DNA of 64,000 nt from Sinonovacula constricta (lineage: Eukaryota > Mollusca > Bivalvia > Cardiida > Solecurtidae). Each line of letters opens with the position of its first letter. Positions within the stretch are counted from its first letter, which is position 1. This document shows, piece by piece, positions 52,920 to 64,000 of this stretch. The stretch is taken from contig CM017563.1 in the NCBI GenBank assembly GCA_007844125.1, positions 20,234,106-20,298,105 of the forward strand, written 5' to 3'. A model generated the notes under the pieces. It saw only the letters and a list, made by a program, of their open reading frames with translations, was not told the origin of the DNA and searched no databases. Position numbers and translations under genes: made by a program.

Positions 52920-53562
52920 TGTGTTAGGGCAAGTATCATCCACTTAGATATGCCTATATCTATCTGAAAGCAAAACATATTGTCAAAAATACATTCATGT
53001 TTCTTTATGTTCTTCGCAGCAGACAATCTTTAAATGTACTTACTGCACTTTCAAATATATATGGGATATTTAAAAGTGATTGTTTTGGATGGTATATCAG
53101 GATGTCAAATATGTCTTTACCATGAAGGTGGCAACTGAGCGAGAAATTGATAAGATGGAGTAAATGTGAATTTTAGAGACATTGTAAACAATTGATTTTG
53201 ATAAGCAGCAAATATATAGAGTGGACCATGCATATTATTGAAAGTGGAGAAAAAGGACCTGACATACAAGTTTGTGGCTAAATGTAGTTTAGTGAACCCA
53301 GACGAGACTGTTTTTTTGTTGTTGTTTTTTTTTTGAAGAAGTATAAGGAATTTTTATTTTCATGCACATTCTTTTCACCATTAGAGAGACAAGAGCTTAT
53401 ATTTGTCTGTATTTATTTGATATAAATGAATGTGATAAATATTAACTTCAGGGGGTTGCCTGTATCCCGATTTTTACTTGATTTATTCTATCTTCCTATG
53501 ATGTCTCAAAGAGTAACATGCAAATTATTGCTGTTGTGAACCATAGCACAATAACCATTCAC

Positions 53563-53633
53563 TTAGAATGTGGTTTGAATCCAAAACCTTCTGCTCTGGA
53601 GTAAGGTGCTCTACCAACTGAGCTACCTGAGAA
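53563..53633 (-). repeat. tRNA-like sequence (SINE head or tRNA pseudogene)
   Basis: The minus strand reads TAGCTCAGTTGGTAGAGCA (A-box) and GGATTCAAACC (B-box), the internal RNA polymerase III promoter of a tRNA. No convincing acceptor-stem pairing was found, so I do not call a functional tRNA. A second, weaker one lies at 53,800-53,875. Confidence 0.45.
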
Positions 53634-53927
53634 GGCTGATCTTGGGGGGGCATATTCAAAACACTCCTCTCCTTTTGGCACCAGAAAACAACTGGTCAGA
53701 ATCATCAGTTCCTAGCCTGTTGCCACTACACATGGTGGACAATCCATGCACCAAATATTCTCATCACCATTGTTGTTTATCAAGGTGCAATTACCATTCA
53801 TCCAGATAGGGTTTGAAACCACTATCTCCTGTAGAGGGTTCCTGTAGAGTCAGGTGCTTTACCATCTGTGCTGAATGAGGAGACAGCAATGGGGAGAGTA
53901 TATCTACACCAATGTTATCAAGGGTGT

Positions 53928-54155
53928 GTATTCACCAACCAATCTTAAGCCTATGTCATGACTTAAGTCCAAGTCACAATTTTCATACCAACAAAAATAA
54001 GCTTTTATATGAAGATTCAACATGATTTTAAGCTCAAAGTAGCAAAGTTAAAGTGTCATGCAAAAATACAGACACATAGCTAAATACATATTGAGGTTAT
54101 CATGGATTAAAATCCATGACTTGAGCAATTCTTACTTACCAGTTGGTGAGTACTG
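53928..54155 (-). mobile_element. MITE-like element, copy 2 of family M1
   Basis: Inverted relative to the copy at 47,759-47,998. It shares GTATTCACCAA / TTGGTGA(A/G)TAC ends and the interior motif AAAATACAGA...TAGCTAAATACATA. One terminal repeat contains ACTG|GTAAGTAAG, a donor-like site on the gene's strand. Confidence 0.6.
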
Positions 54156-54515
54156 GCCAAGATGACAGATGAGCTATCTCTTGTCTTTTTAATAGTAGAT
54201 AGGCGATGTTTCATGAACTGGACATAAATATGAGTAAAAATGAACATTTGTTTTCTACAATGTGCATAATTTTAATAGTGACAGCGTAGAAAACAATCTG
54301 AAACTGATGTAACTAAGTTGCAGCAGACATGCCATAACCGATGTCGATGGCGGATGTTCCATTTGATCGAAGTGCCAGTGGAAAATAAACCTTTTTAATT
54401 TGCACTGTTATTGAATTACCATTCCTTTTTAGATTTAAGTGACTTATTTCAATCAATATTTACATGAAATCGTTATCGAAAACATGTTTATAATGCATAT
54501 TTGCAACAAACTTAC

Positions 54516-54610
54516 GTCTTTAAGTCCTAAAAATTGTGTCCAGGCGTCTTTTGGGGCAGAAAGCTAAAAGCAAGTGCCGTCAAAATCTAGAAGCAACCGG
54601 CGTGTAGAAC
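54516..54610 (-). promoter_or_regulatory. DNAH2: Candidate 5' non-coding exon and promoter region of DNAH2
   Basis: A strong minus-strand donor AAAGAC|GTAAGTTTG lies at 54,515/54,516. A strong acceptor TTTTGCTTTCAG lies at 52,964, just before the start-codon exon. Together they suggest a short untranslated first exon near here and a 1.55-kb 5'-UTR intron. No clear TATA box is seen; the upper exon limit is a guess. A half RFX-like GTTGC occurs near 54,594 but no full X-box. Inference only. Confidence 0.3.
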
Positions 54611-55085
54611 AACACTACATATGCATATAAAGCACGTTAAAACTAATTCTCATCACTTACAGGACCGTGGGGGTGTTATAGGGTCATAAATATTCATGAG
54701 GAAGCGGTGATTTGACAGCTAATTTCGGACTAAACATGTTCGAACTAAAATATTATTTTTTATTTACGTTTTGAACACATTATTATGTTCTGGTATTAAA
54801 TATTACAACCACTATATGTTTTTTTGTAATGTGAGGGGCATATATCAGCAATAAAATTTAAACAAAGATAAAAAATCGCGGGCATTGTATAACCTGAATA
54901 GATCTGTGCACAAGTCGTTTTTTTCATGTTGATTCTACGTGCAATTTTAATATGCTAATTGATTAAATGTTTCAGTAAATTGTTTTCTTGTCTTAAAGGT
55001 TCATATTGGGTTAAATCTGAACGTGTATATATATATACAAATAGCTAATCCAAAGTTGAATCGGTTCAAGTGACATACAACTTAA
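54611..55085. other. Upstream intergenic region
   Basis: No coding signal. A GC-richer patch lies at 54,660-54,710; otherwise AT-rich up to the satellite. Confidence 0.4.
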
Positions 55086-55089
55086 AAAG

Positions 55090-57770
55090 AAATTGCCTTA
55101 AATCTCATCTATTACAGGCACATAAGCCTGATATAGGTAAATCTCATCCAGTACAGGTACATACAGCCTTATATAGTTAAATCTCATCCATTAGAGGCCC
55201 ATAAGCCTGATATAGGTACATCTCATCTACTACAGGTATATAAGCCTTATCTAGCTATTCTCATCCATTACAGGTCCATAAGCCTAATATAGATCAATCT
55301 CATCAACTATAGGTACATACTGCTTTGTTTAACGAAATCTCATCTAGTACAGGTACATTCAGCATGATCTGGGTAAATCTCATCCAGTACAGGTCCATAG
55401 GCCTTATATAGGTAAATCTCATCCATTACAGGTACATTCAGCCTTAATATTTAAATCTCATCGAGTACAGGTACATACAGCCTTATTTAGCTAAATCTTC
55501 ACCGCTATAGGCACATAAGCCTTATATACCTGAATCTCATCCATTACAGGTACATTCAGCCCTAAATATTTAAATCTCATCGAGTACAGGTGCATACAGC
55601 CTTATTTAGCTAAATCTCATCCATTATAGGCACATAAGCCTTATATACATAAATCTCATACATTAGGGGTACATTCAGCCTTAAATATTTAAATCTCATC
55701 GAGTACAGGTACATACAGCCTTATTTAGCTAAATCTCATCCCTTATAGGCACATAAGTCTTATATACCTAAATCTCATCGATTACAGGTACATTCAGCCT
55801 TAAATATTTAAATCTCATCGAGTACAGGTACATACAGCCTTATTTAGCAAAATCTCATCCCTTACAGGCACATAAGCCTTATATACCTAAATCTCATCGA
55901 TTACAGGTACATTCAGCCTTAAATATTTAAATCTCATCGAGTACAGGTACATACAGCCTTATTTAGCTAAATCTCATCCATTATAGGCACATAAGCCTTA
56001 TATACCTAAATCTCATCCATTACCGGTACATTCAGCCTTAAATATAAATCTCATCGAGTACAGGTACATACAGCCTTATTTAGCTAAATCTCATCCATTA
56101 TAGGCACATAAGCCTTATATACACAAATCTCTTACATTAGGTACATTCAGCCTTAAATATTTAAATCTCATCGAGTACAGGTACATACAGCCTATTTAGC
56201 TAAATCTCATCCATTATAGGTACATAAGCCTTATATACCTAAATCTCATCGATTACGGTACATTCAGCCTTAAATTTTTAAATCTCATCGAGTACAGGTA
56301 CATACAGCCTTATTTAGCTAAGTCTATCCATTATAGGCACATAAGCCTTATATACCTAAATCTCATCGATTACAGGTACATTCAGCCTTAAATATTTAAA
56401 TCTCATCGAGTACAGGTACATACAGGCCTTATTTAGCTAAATCTCATCCATTATAGGTACATAAGCCTTAATACCTAAATCTCATCGATTACGGTACATT
56501 CAGCCTTAAATTTTAAATCTCATCGAGTACAGGTACATACAGCCTTATTTAGCTAAATCTCATCCATTATAGATAATAAGCCTTATATACCTAAATCTCA
56601 TCGATTACCGGTACATTCAGCCTTAATTTTAAATCTCATCGAGTACAGGTACATACAGCCTTATTTAGCTAAATCTCATCCCTTATAGGCACATAAGCCT
56701 TATATACCTAAATCTCATCCATTACAGGTACATTCAGCCTTAAATATTTAAATCTCATCGAGTACAGGTACATACAGCCTTATTTAGCTAAATCTCATCC
56801 CTTATAGGCACATAAGCCTTATATACCTAAATCTCATCATTACAGGTACATTCAGCCTTAAAACTTAAACCTCATCGAGTACAGGTAATACAGCCTTATT
56901 TAGCTAAATCTAATCCATTATAGGCACATAAGCCTTATATACTAAATCTCATCGATTACCGGTACATTCAGCCTTAAATATTTAAATCTCATCGAGTACA
57001 GGTACATACCGCCTTATTTAGCTAAATCTCATCCATTATTGGTACCTGAGGCCTTATATACCTAAATCTCATCGATTACCGGTACATTCAGCCTTAAATT
57101 TTTAATTCTATGGAGTACAGGTACATACAGCCTTATTTAGCTAAATCTCATCCCTTATAGGCACATAAGCCTATATACCTAAATCTCCTCGATTACCGGT
57201 ACATTCAGCCTTAAATTTTTTTTAAATCTCATCGAGTACAGGTAACATACAGCCTATTTAGCTAAATCTATCCCTTATAGGCACATAAGCCTTATATACC
57301 GACAATCTCATCCCTTATAGGCACATAAGCCTTATATACCTAAATCTCATCGATTACAGGTACATTCAGCCTTAAACTTTTTAAATCTCATCGAGTACAG
57401 GTACATACAGCCTTATTTAGCTAAATCTCATCCCTTATAGGCACATAAGCCTTATATACTCAAATCTCATCCATTACAGGTACATTCAGTCTTAAAACTT
57501 AAACCTCATCAAGTACAGGTAAATAAGCCTTATTTAGCTCAATCTAATCCATTAGGCACATAAACCTTAGATACATAAAATCTCATCGAGTACCGGTACA
57601 TTCAGTCTTAAATATTTAAATCTCATCGAGTAAGGTACATACAGCCTATTTAGCTAAATCTCATTCATTATAGGCACATAAGCCTTATATACCTAAATCT
57701 CATCGAATACAGGTACATACAGCCTTATATAGCTAAATCTCATCCATTACAGGCACATCAACGGTGTGCT
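55090..57770 (+). repeat. Higher-order satellite, left (direct) arm
   Basis: About 67 monomers of ~40 bp, each starting AAATCTCATC. Three types alternate: (1) GAGTACAGGTACATACAGCC + TTATTTAGCT; (2) CATTATAGGCACATAAGCCT + TATATACCT; (3) GATTACAGGTACATTCAGCC + TTAAATATTT. Together they form a ~119-bp unit. The left 300 bp are less regular, as expected for an array edge. Confidence 0.95.
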
Positions 57771-58139
57771 GGCGCCACAGACCTGCCATCGGCCGATATT
57801 TAGTGGAAACTGGCATTTACAACGTCGGTCGGCGGAATTTAGTGATTTGTGACGCAGGCATTACTGAACAATATTTGAACAATATTTGATATTTTTTAAT
57901 ATTTCTTCATAAAACTTCCAAATTGTATTGCTTATGGTAACACAGGTTAAATGCTGCAACATAATACTAGCAAGGTCACAGATTTGCCCCTTATATTCTT
58001 ACAAAGTATCCAAGAACGATACTCTAGACTGTATATTGGTAAATTTTGAGACAAGGTGTATGTGGGGGTATTCGTCAGTTATAAATTTAGATTTTTTAAT
58101 AACTGTCTATTCACCTTATTTTACGTAAAATCTTTACTC

Positions 58140-58450
58140 CAAATTCTTTTTAGTCAAAATATTTTGCCAAGTCCCAGCAACATTGAAATAAGGAAGTTTT
58201 ACTGTGTATTAACAAGCAGACATTAATCCCATTTCAAATTTCAGTGGAACCTACCAAAAAAATTAGTCTTCGTAAACACAGAAATCAGAAAAAGGTAAAA
58301 CATTCTCTAGTAATTCCTAAATAACTTTTTGGTATCAGTAATGAGTAATTTCACTGTTGATAATTTTGACAAGTATTGCACAATTCCTGTATAATGTATC
58401 TTTGTAGGGAATAGTCCTTGTCAATGTTAACTGGCTCTCAGCTTCTAATA
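58140..58450 (+). repeat. Diverged direct repeat, copy 1
   Basis: Shares with 59,870-60,190: ATTTTGCCAAGTCCCAGC, TTAGTGGAACCT-like (here TTCAGTGGAACCTACC), GGTAAAACATT and GGGAAACATCCTAT-type ends. Confidence 0.7.
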
Positions 58451-59869
58451 GGGAAACATCCTATTTAATAAATATTTTATGCATACGTTTTAGTAAAAAA
58501 TTGAATGTTCTATTTGATTGTTGATTAAGAACCTGACAGTCCATCGCCGATATAACCCAGATGGTACAGCCTAGATTGCCGGACATTACAGCCCAGCTTA
58601 TGCAGACTATAGGGCCCACATTTTAAGACAATACGGCCCAACTTGAAGGCAATATGGCCCAGCTTAGTCATCATATGTCCAAGATATGCCAATATTTTAT
58701 TTGGGCCCACAACACATCCAAAAGGGAACACTATAAACTGCCCACTCTCTCAAAGCAAGAAACAAAATATTGGTATTTCTGGGCATATGATCGCAAATCT
58801 TGGCCATATCATCTGTATTTAGTCCATGGATTCTTGGCAACTCAGAAAGCATTCTTATTTCCTGAACATTTTTTGCCATTCATTGTTTGCTGTAACATTT
58901 TTTCAGTAAACCATCTTTACAAAAGTAAGGGTCATTGTTAGATTGAAGAGTGCAATACAATGCTGATAAAATCAAATCATAGTAAAAATAAAAGGTTACT
59001 TATCTCTATCGCCCTTATCTGATGCTGATACTTTTCATAATCATATTTTACGGTCGTCAAGTTGTCAACACCCAAACTCACCAAACACGGCGATGTTGCA
59101 GTTTGTCGCTTGACTGATACAATTTGTTATTGGAGTTTTAAATGCGCTAATACAATATCAGGTGCTTTGGGAAAACCCAATATATCACATCCATAACACA
59201 GAATAGGTTATATATAATCAAATAAATTTATTTAATTTTCTGCTTTTAAGGAAACATTGTCAAACAGTGTACTTATTAAGTTTATGCTTTCATTGTACTT
59301 TCCACCAAGCATTTCTGAGGATCAGAAAAAGAACAATTTATTTTCAATCTAACACCAAGAAAACTGTATTCATAAACAGTTTTAATGAAACATTATTGTA
59401 CGGTATATAGCCTTTTAACCTTTTGCAGTCTATCACTTACTCTGGAAAATAAAACAGTGTCATTGGTAAATAATAACATAAATACATGTATTTAACTATT
59501 GTCCATTTTATGATATCTGACAAGTTAAATAAATCGTCTTCATGTATATATGAGTACATACTTCTATCAAACAAACAACAACAATAAAGAATGAGAAAGT
59601 GTCTTCCCTTGCTTTTCACCAGAAGAACTATCCAAAAAATCAGTTTATATTTTGTTTGATCGAAAACACTAACTTTTGTTTTACATACTGTACCAATCAG
59701 GGCCGTTTTGTCCATATATCAAATTGTTTGTATCATCATCTTAGGAAATAAAATTTTGAAATATACAAAATGAAAAGTAACTATTTCCAAATAAGCAGTC
59801 TAGGCACATAAATGTAATAACATAAAATTTATTGACTCAAAATTATTTAAATCTTTTTATTATAAGTCA

Positions 59870-60190
59870 AAAGTATTTTGCCAAGTCCCAGCCAACATTG
59901 AAAAATCGATTTTTTACTCTGTATTGACTTAGCAGACATTTATCATATTTCAGATCTTAGTGGAACCTGCCAAAAGAATCAGTCTGCGTAAAGACAGGAA
60001 AAGGGTAAAACATTTTTTCTAAAACAAGTTAAACTGAAAAACATTTTTGTAAAAAAAATATAAGTTTTGCTATGTTAACTATTTTCACATGAATTGCACA
60101 ATTTCTAGAGTGTCTTTTTATAGAGAATGGTGCTTATCAATGTTTACTGGTTATGAGGGTCTGATAGAGGAACATCCTATAAACATGTTA
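59870..60190 (+). repeat. Diverged direct repeat, copy 2
   Basis: Same orientation and order of motifs as copy 1, roughly three quarters identical by eye, ending AGAGGAACATCCTATAAAC. Confidence 0.7.
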
Positions 60191-60417
60191 CTAGTATTGT
60201 TTACGAAAGAAGCAAGTTGTTACTGTCAATAAGTCAATATTGGGGTCATGGTTTAAGTAATGTTGAAAACTATAAGCGGAAAACAGATGCAGTATACAAA
60301 ATTTAATAATAGTGCAAATTGTTGTGCTTAATTAAGGTTTTTCATCGGTTCAACTTGTGATTATTTTTGTCTATGGATAAAGTTCAATTTGTAAACTAAA
60401 AATTTCTGTAGAAGAAT

Positions 60418-60694
60418 TTTTGTTTGTTTGTTTGTTTATTAGGTTTATCGTCCCACCAACAGTATTTCAGTTATCTGGAGACGGTGTCCACTTGAAGCAG
60501 ATATAGTGCTGCCTTCACTGTGTATAGCATGCCGTGAACACCTGGCATGATACCACACCCAGTCACATTATCCTGACACCGGGCCATCCAGTTGTGGAAC
60601 TACCCTTATATTTGCTTGAGCGTTAGCAAGGGGGAGCTATACCACTACCATTTTTAACGACTTTGGTATGTCGCGGCCCGGGATCGAACCCGGT
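60418..60694 (-). mobile_element. SINE-B copy, head-truncated
   Basis: Well preserved from TTTGTTTGTTTGTTTATTAG to the B-box (minus strand CCGGGTTCGATCCCGG). Ends there, so the A-box part of the head is missing. Inserted inside the spacer between the satellite arms. Confidence 0.8.
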
Positions 60695-60779
60695 TGTAGA
60701 AGAATTAACAAATTTAATTAAAACAAAACGAGATAATACAAAATTTTGGATAGACAAAAGTACAGACTGAAGAAGAATG

Positions 60780-61245
60780 GAAGGATAGGTAGACAATGGC
60801 AAACATATATGCCCCCCTCTTTCAGAGTGGGTGCACGACTTACATATGTAAATGCAACATAAAATTACATGCTGCGTGCATTCTATTGAAATGCATAAGG
60901 GAGCATAACTTATGTCTAAACAGGTGTGACATAAACACAATCCCAGGTGAAAACAGCACATAACAGTCAATATGCCTGTAAAGTCTCATGACTGTGACTA
61001 TTGAGCGTACATGCAACACAATATTTTATGCTTAATACGTTCTATTGAAAAGGGCCATAACTTGTGTCTTAACAAAAAACAAAATTCCAGGTGCACAACT
61101 ACAAATAATAGTTAATGCGTCTGTAAATTGTCATGACTGTGGCTTTCATACTTTTTGAGTTATGTGTTACACACTTTTCAGAGGGAATGGCAGATGGGCA
61201 AAGGCAAACCTATATGCCTCCCTCTTTCAGAGTGGGGGCATACAA
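60780..61245. repeat. Pair of hairpin-bearing repeats
   Basis: GGCAAACATATATGCCCCCC + TCTTTCAGAGTGGGTGCA near 60,799 and GGCAAACCTATATGCCTCCC + TCTTTCAGAGTGGGGGCAT near 61,202. CCCTCTTTCAGAGTGGGGG-type stems can pair. The intervening sequence has two related ~170-bp halves (CATTCTATTGAAA.., CATAACTTGTGTCT..). Confidence 0.65.
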
Positions 61246-62988
61246 TAAAATGTTCAATTTGGTTGTTTATAGCAGGATAAGAGGAACAAATCTCTGTTCT
61301 ATGAATTGGTCTCTGACATCATTAACGCTTCCTAAATTATATGTTTGCTTGATTTAAATTTGTGTTTCCTGATTTTGTATCTCTTTCAATTTTTAGAAGA
61401 GGTCTTCCCTGTATATATACAGCAGCGCTACAACCAAAAGGGGTATTTTCTGTGTATGCAAAAGGCCAAATGATGGGAAGTAAGTAAAATAATATGTCAT
61501 AACATTTTAAAGGAACCCTGAAAACAGTTGTATGTACATGTTATTTAAAAAGATATGAAAAGATAACGATAATGCATGATAACTTAAATACCAGCTCTGG
61601 TCACTAATTTATATTATATATAAAATTATAAATCCTTCGTCAGGCTTCTGTCGTACGTCAACACTCGTCTCCAAATCTTCTTCATTACTGCTTGTCTTAA
61701 TTTGATTTTTTCGCAGAAACATTGTATGGCAGCAGGTCTGTCAAAGTTGTAAAAGAATTTTGTTCGAAAAAAAAGGGCAGCCAAAGGGTGTGGCATTTTT
61801 GCTGGTTTGCATATTTATGCCTTTTCAAATTTTCTCTAAAGTCCATATTTTAACCCAATCTTCACCAAACTTGCTTTGTATGCTTGTCTGGGTAAAATTT
61901 TAGATAGAAACATTATTTTTAAGGCTTTGATTTTCTGTATTAAACTGTAAATTTGTTTATAGTTTGCACTATAAAGTATGCTTAGTTTGTACTCTGTATA
62001 AGTTGAATACCGGTACATCTTAAATGTTTCCACTCACAATATGACTCCAAAGAAACACAATAGGAAGGAATTAAATTGAATTTAGGATTTAGACATGTTG
62101 TTGCCTTGTTTGATAACATACAACTTTATGGTAAAAAGGCTGCTATACATGTTGAATCAAACATTGTATCTAATGTTTTACAGCTGAATGTTTGTTGCAA
62201 AAGCGCAAAATTTCTGATATACCTATTTCACTGCATAACATTTAGGCAATATTTCCAAGTTTGCATATTGGTTAAAACCTCTGTATATACCGTCAATAAT
62301 CTATTTGTCTTTCAATACTATAATTCATCGCATATTCCAGTATATCTCTTATGTACTTTTATTATGCTGCATTTTAAATATATATTGCAAAATGTGTAAT
62401 TTGTGCAACTTGCTGTAAGTTAGAACATAACTTCAACTGTTTGCATTGTATGCACCCTACATGTACATTATTGACAGGATTGTATATTGTTATGCAAATA
62501 TAAAATATGTAGATGGTAATGTATTATGAGCCTATACACAATTTTAACAATTGTTCAAGATGTTCAATTGTGTTGTGCATGTCATTCAATTTTAAAATCA
62601 TAATTATTATAGTCATTATTGTCATCATTATTGTTATAAAAAAGATTAACATTTTTGTAATTTTAAAATGTGTGTCTCATGAACGGTGTGAAGATCAGCA
62701 CAAAAATGATTATGGATATTTAAAGTGACAAAATACATGTTGCCTTACATATTACATTGTTGAGGAAGTTATTTTGTGTATTTATATGGAAGAGGGTGCA
62801 AGAGAGAGAAACATTTCTGTGTTCGTGAATGTGTTGGTATTGAGCATTATTTTGTAATATATTTGGAATACTAGCTTTATCTGTTATAATAAAATACTTT
62901 ATTACTTTGAATCAGCATTCTTTATTTTGTTCCATTTGATTGTCATTTTGGTGACATTGGCCTCTTTGGCCACATGTACATGTCCTCA

Positions 62989-64000
62989 GTGAGATCTAAG
63001 ATAATTAGGCTCTATGTATCTGTACTCGATGAGATTTAAATATTTAAGGCTGAATGTACCTGTAATGGATGAGATTTATGTATATAAGGCTTATGTGCCT
63101 ATAATGGATGAGATTAGCTAAATAAGGCTGTATGTACCTGTACTCGATGAGATTTAAAATTTAAGGCTGAATGTACCTAATGGATGAGATTTATGTATAT
63201 AAGGCTTATGTGCCTATAATGGATGAGATTTAGCTAAATAAGGCTGTATGTACCTGTACTCGATGAGATTTAAATAAAGGCTGAATGTACCTGTAATCGA
63301 TGAGATTTAGGTATATAAGGCTTATGTGCCTATGGATGAGATTTAGCTAAATAAGGCTGTATGTACCTGTACTCGATGAGATTTAAATTTAAGGCTGAAT
63401 GTACCTGTAATCGATGAGATTTAGGTATATAAGGCTTATGTGCCTATAAGGGATGAGATTTAGCTAAATAAGGCTGTATGTACCTGTACTCGATGAGATT
63501 TAAAATTTAAGGCTGAATGTACCTGTAATCGATGAGATTTAGGTATATAAGGCTTATGTGCCTATAAGGATGAGATTTAGGTATATAAGGCTTATGTATA
63601 AGGGATGAGATTTAGCTAAATAAGGCTGTATGTACCTGTACTCGATGAGATTTAAATATTAAGGCTGAATGTACCTGTAATCGATGAGATTTAGGTATAT
63701 AAGGCTTATGTGCCTATAAGGGATGAGATTTAGCTAAATAAGGCTGTATGTACCTGTACTCGATGAGTTTAAAATTTAAGGCTGAATGTACCTGTAATCG
63801 ATGAGATTTAGGTATATAAGGCTTATGTGCCTATAAGGGATGAGATTTCGGTATATAAGGCTTATGGCCTATAAGGGATGAGATTTAGCTAAAAGGCTGT
63901 ATGTACCTGTACTCGATGAGATTGTATTAAGGCTATGTGCCTTAAGGATGAGATTTGGTATATAAGGCTTATGTGCCTATAAGGGATGAGATTTAGCTAA
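62989..64000 (-). repeat. Higher-order satellite, right (inverted) arm, continues past window
   Basis: Reverse complement of the 55-57.8 kb satellite with the same three monomer types in the same order (for example TGTACCTGTACTCGATGAGA, TATATAAGGCTTATGTGCCT). It has small deletions in some monomers and runs off the window. Confidence 0.95.

Larger units (their letters stand above)
52964..54515. other. Putative 5'-UTR intron / upstream region, no coding gene
   Basis: AT-rich. It contains two tRNA-like remnants near 53,563-53,633 and 53,800-53,875 and a MITE-like element at 53,928-54,155. Open frames here are short and show no recognisable family. Confidence 0.5.
57771..62984. other. 5.2-kb spacer between inverted satellite arms
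   Basis: No open frame above 115 codons and no recognised protein. Holds a GC-richer stretch next to the left arm (57,770-57,850), a diverged ~320-bp direct duplication (58,140-58,450 and 59,870-60,190), GGCCCA-rich degenerate repeats (58,540-58,710), a SINE-B (60,418-60,694) and hairpin-bearing repeats (60,780-61,245). Confidence 0.6.

Noticed and set aside
52920..52943. Upstream in-frame ATG giving eight extra residues (MDDTCPNT)
   Set aside because: Poor initiation context (T at -3) compared with the next ATG (A at -3); it remains possible.
55090..57770. CRISPR-like array
   Set aside because: Monomers are directly adjacent with no unique spacers and the context is eukaryotic; this is a satellite.
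58525..60970. Small open frames (60-115 codons) in the spacer between satellite arms
   Set aside because: No recognisable domain, no splice-linked continuation, and one overlaps the SINE-B; lengths are within chance for AT-rich DNA.

Overview
The window is eukaryotic nuclear DNA, most likely from a mollusc and probably a bivalve. That placement is inferred from gene architecture, AT-rich introns and abundant tRNA-derived SINEs. No bacterial-style operon, RNA operon or viral gene is visible.

One large protein-coding gene occupies about 85% of the window. It lies on the minus strand from about 54.6 kb (putative 5' non-coding exon), with the start codon at 52,919, to position 1, where it is cut by the window edge. 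It is recognised as the orthologue of DNAH2, the axonemal dynein heavy chain that corresponds to the 1-beta chain of the two-headed inner-arm dynein I1/f. I resolved 50 coding exons. All 49 introns are GT-AG and the exon phases chain without a break from exon 2 to exon 50. Exon 1 joins in frame only if one base of a G6 run is ignored. The visible protein is about 2,867 residues of an expected roughly 4,400: a low-complexity N-terminus, the tail, the linker, AAA1 to AAA3 and the first residues of AAA4. The rest of the motor (AAA4 to AAA6, microtubule-binding stalk, C-terminus) lies outside, to the left.

The introns are rich in repeats. Three tRNA-derived SINE families (called A, B and C here) are scattered through them, nearly all with the tRNA-like head in the same sense as the gene. 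There are several short inverted-repeat elements (MITE-like), and minisatellites of 27, 36, 54 and 126 bp. Four exons (22, 42, 43, 47) have decayed duplicate copies of one exon edge together with its splice site in a neighbouring intron. At exon 22 this became a 54-bp minisatellite carrying a row of copies of the true 5' splice site.

From about 53 kb to 64 kb there is no convincing coding gene. A satellite built of three related ~40-bp monomers (~119-bp higher-order unit) runs from about 55.09 to 57.77 kb. The same satellite reappears in inverted orientation from about 62.99 kb to the end of the window. The 5.2 kb between the arms holds a diverged internal duplication, one SINE-B and hairpin-bearing repeats. 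This is the layout of a Foldback-like element or a large inverted duplication, and is the most unusual structural feature of the window.
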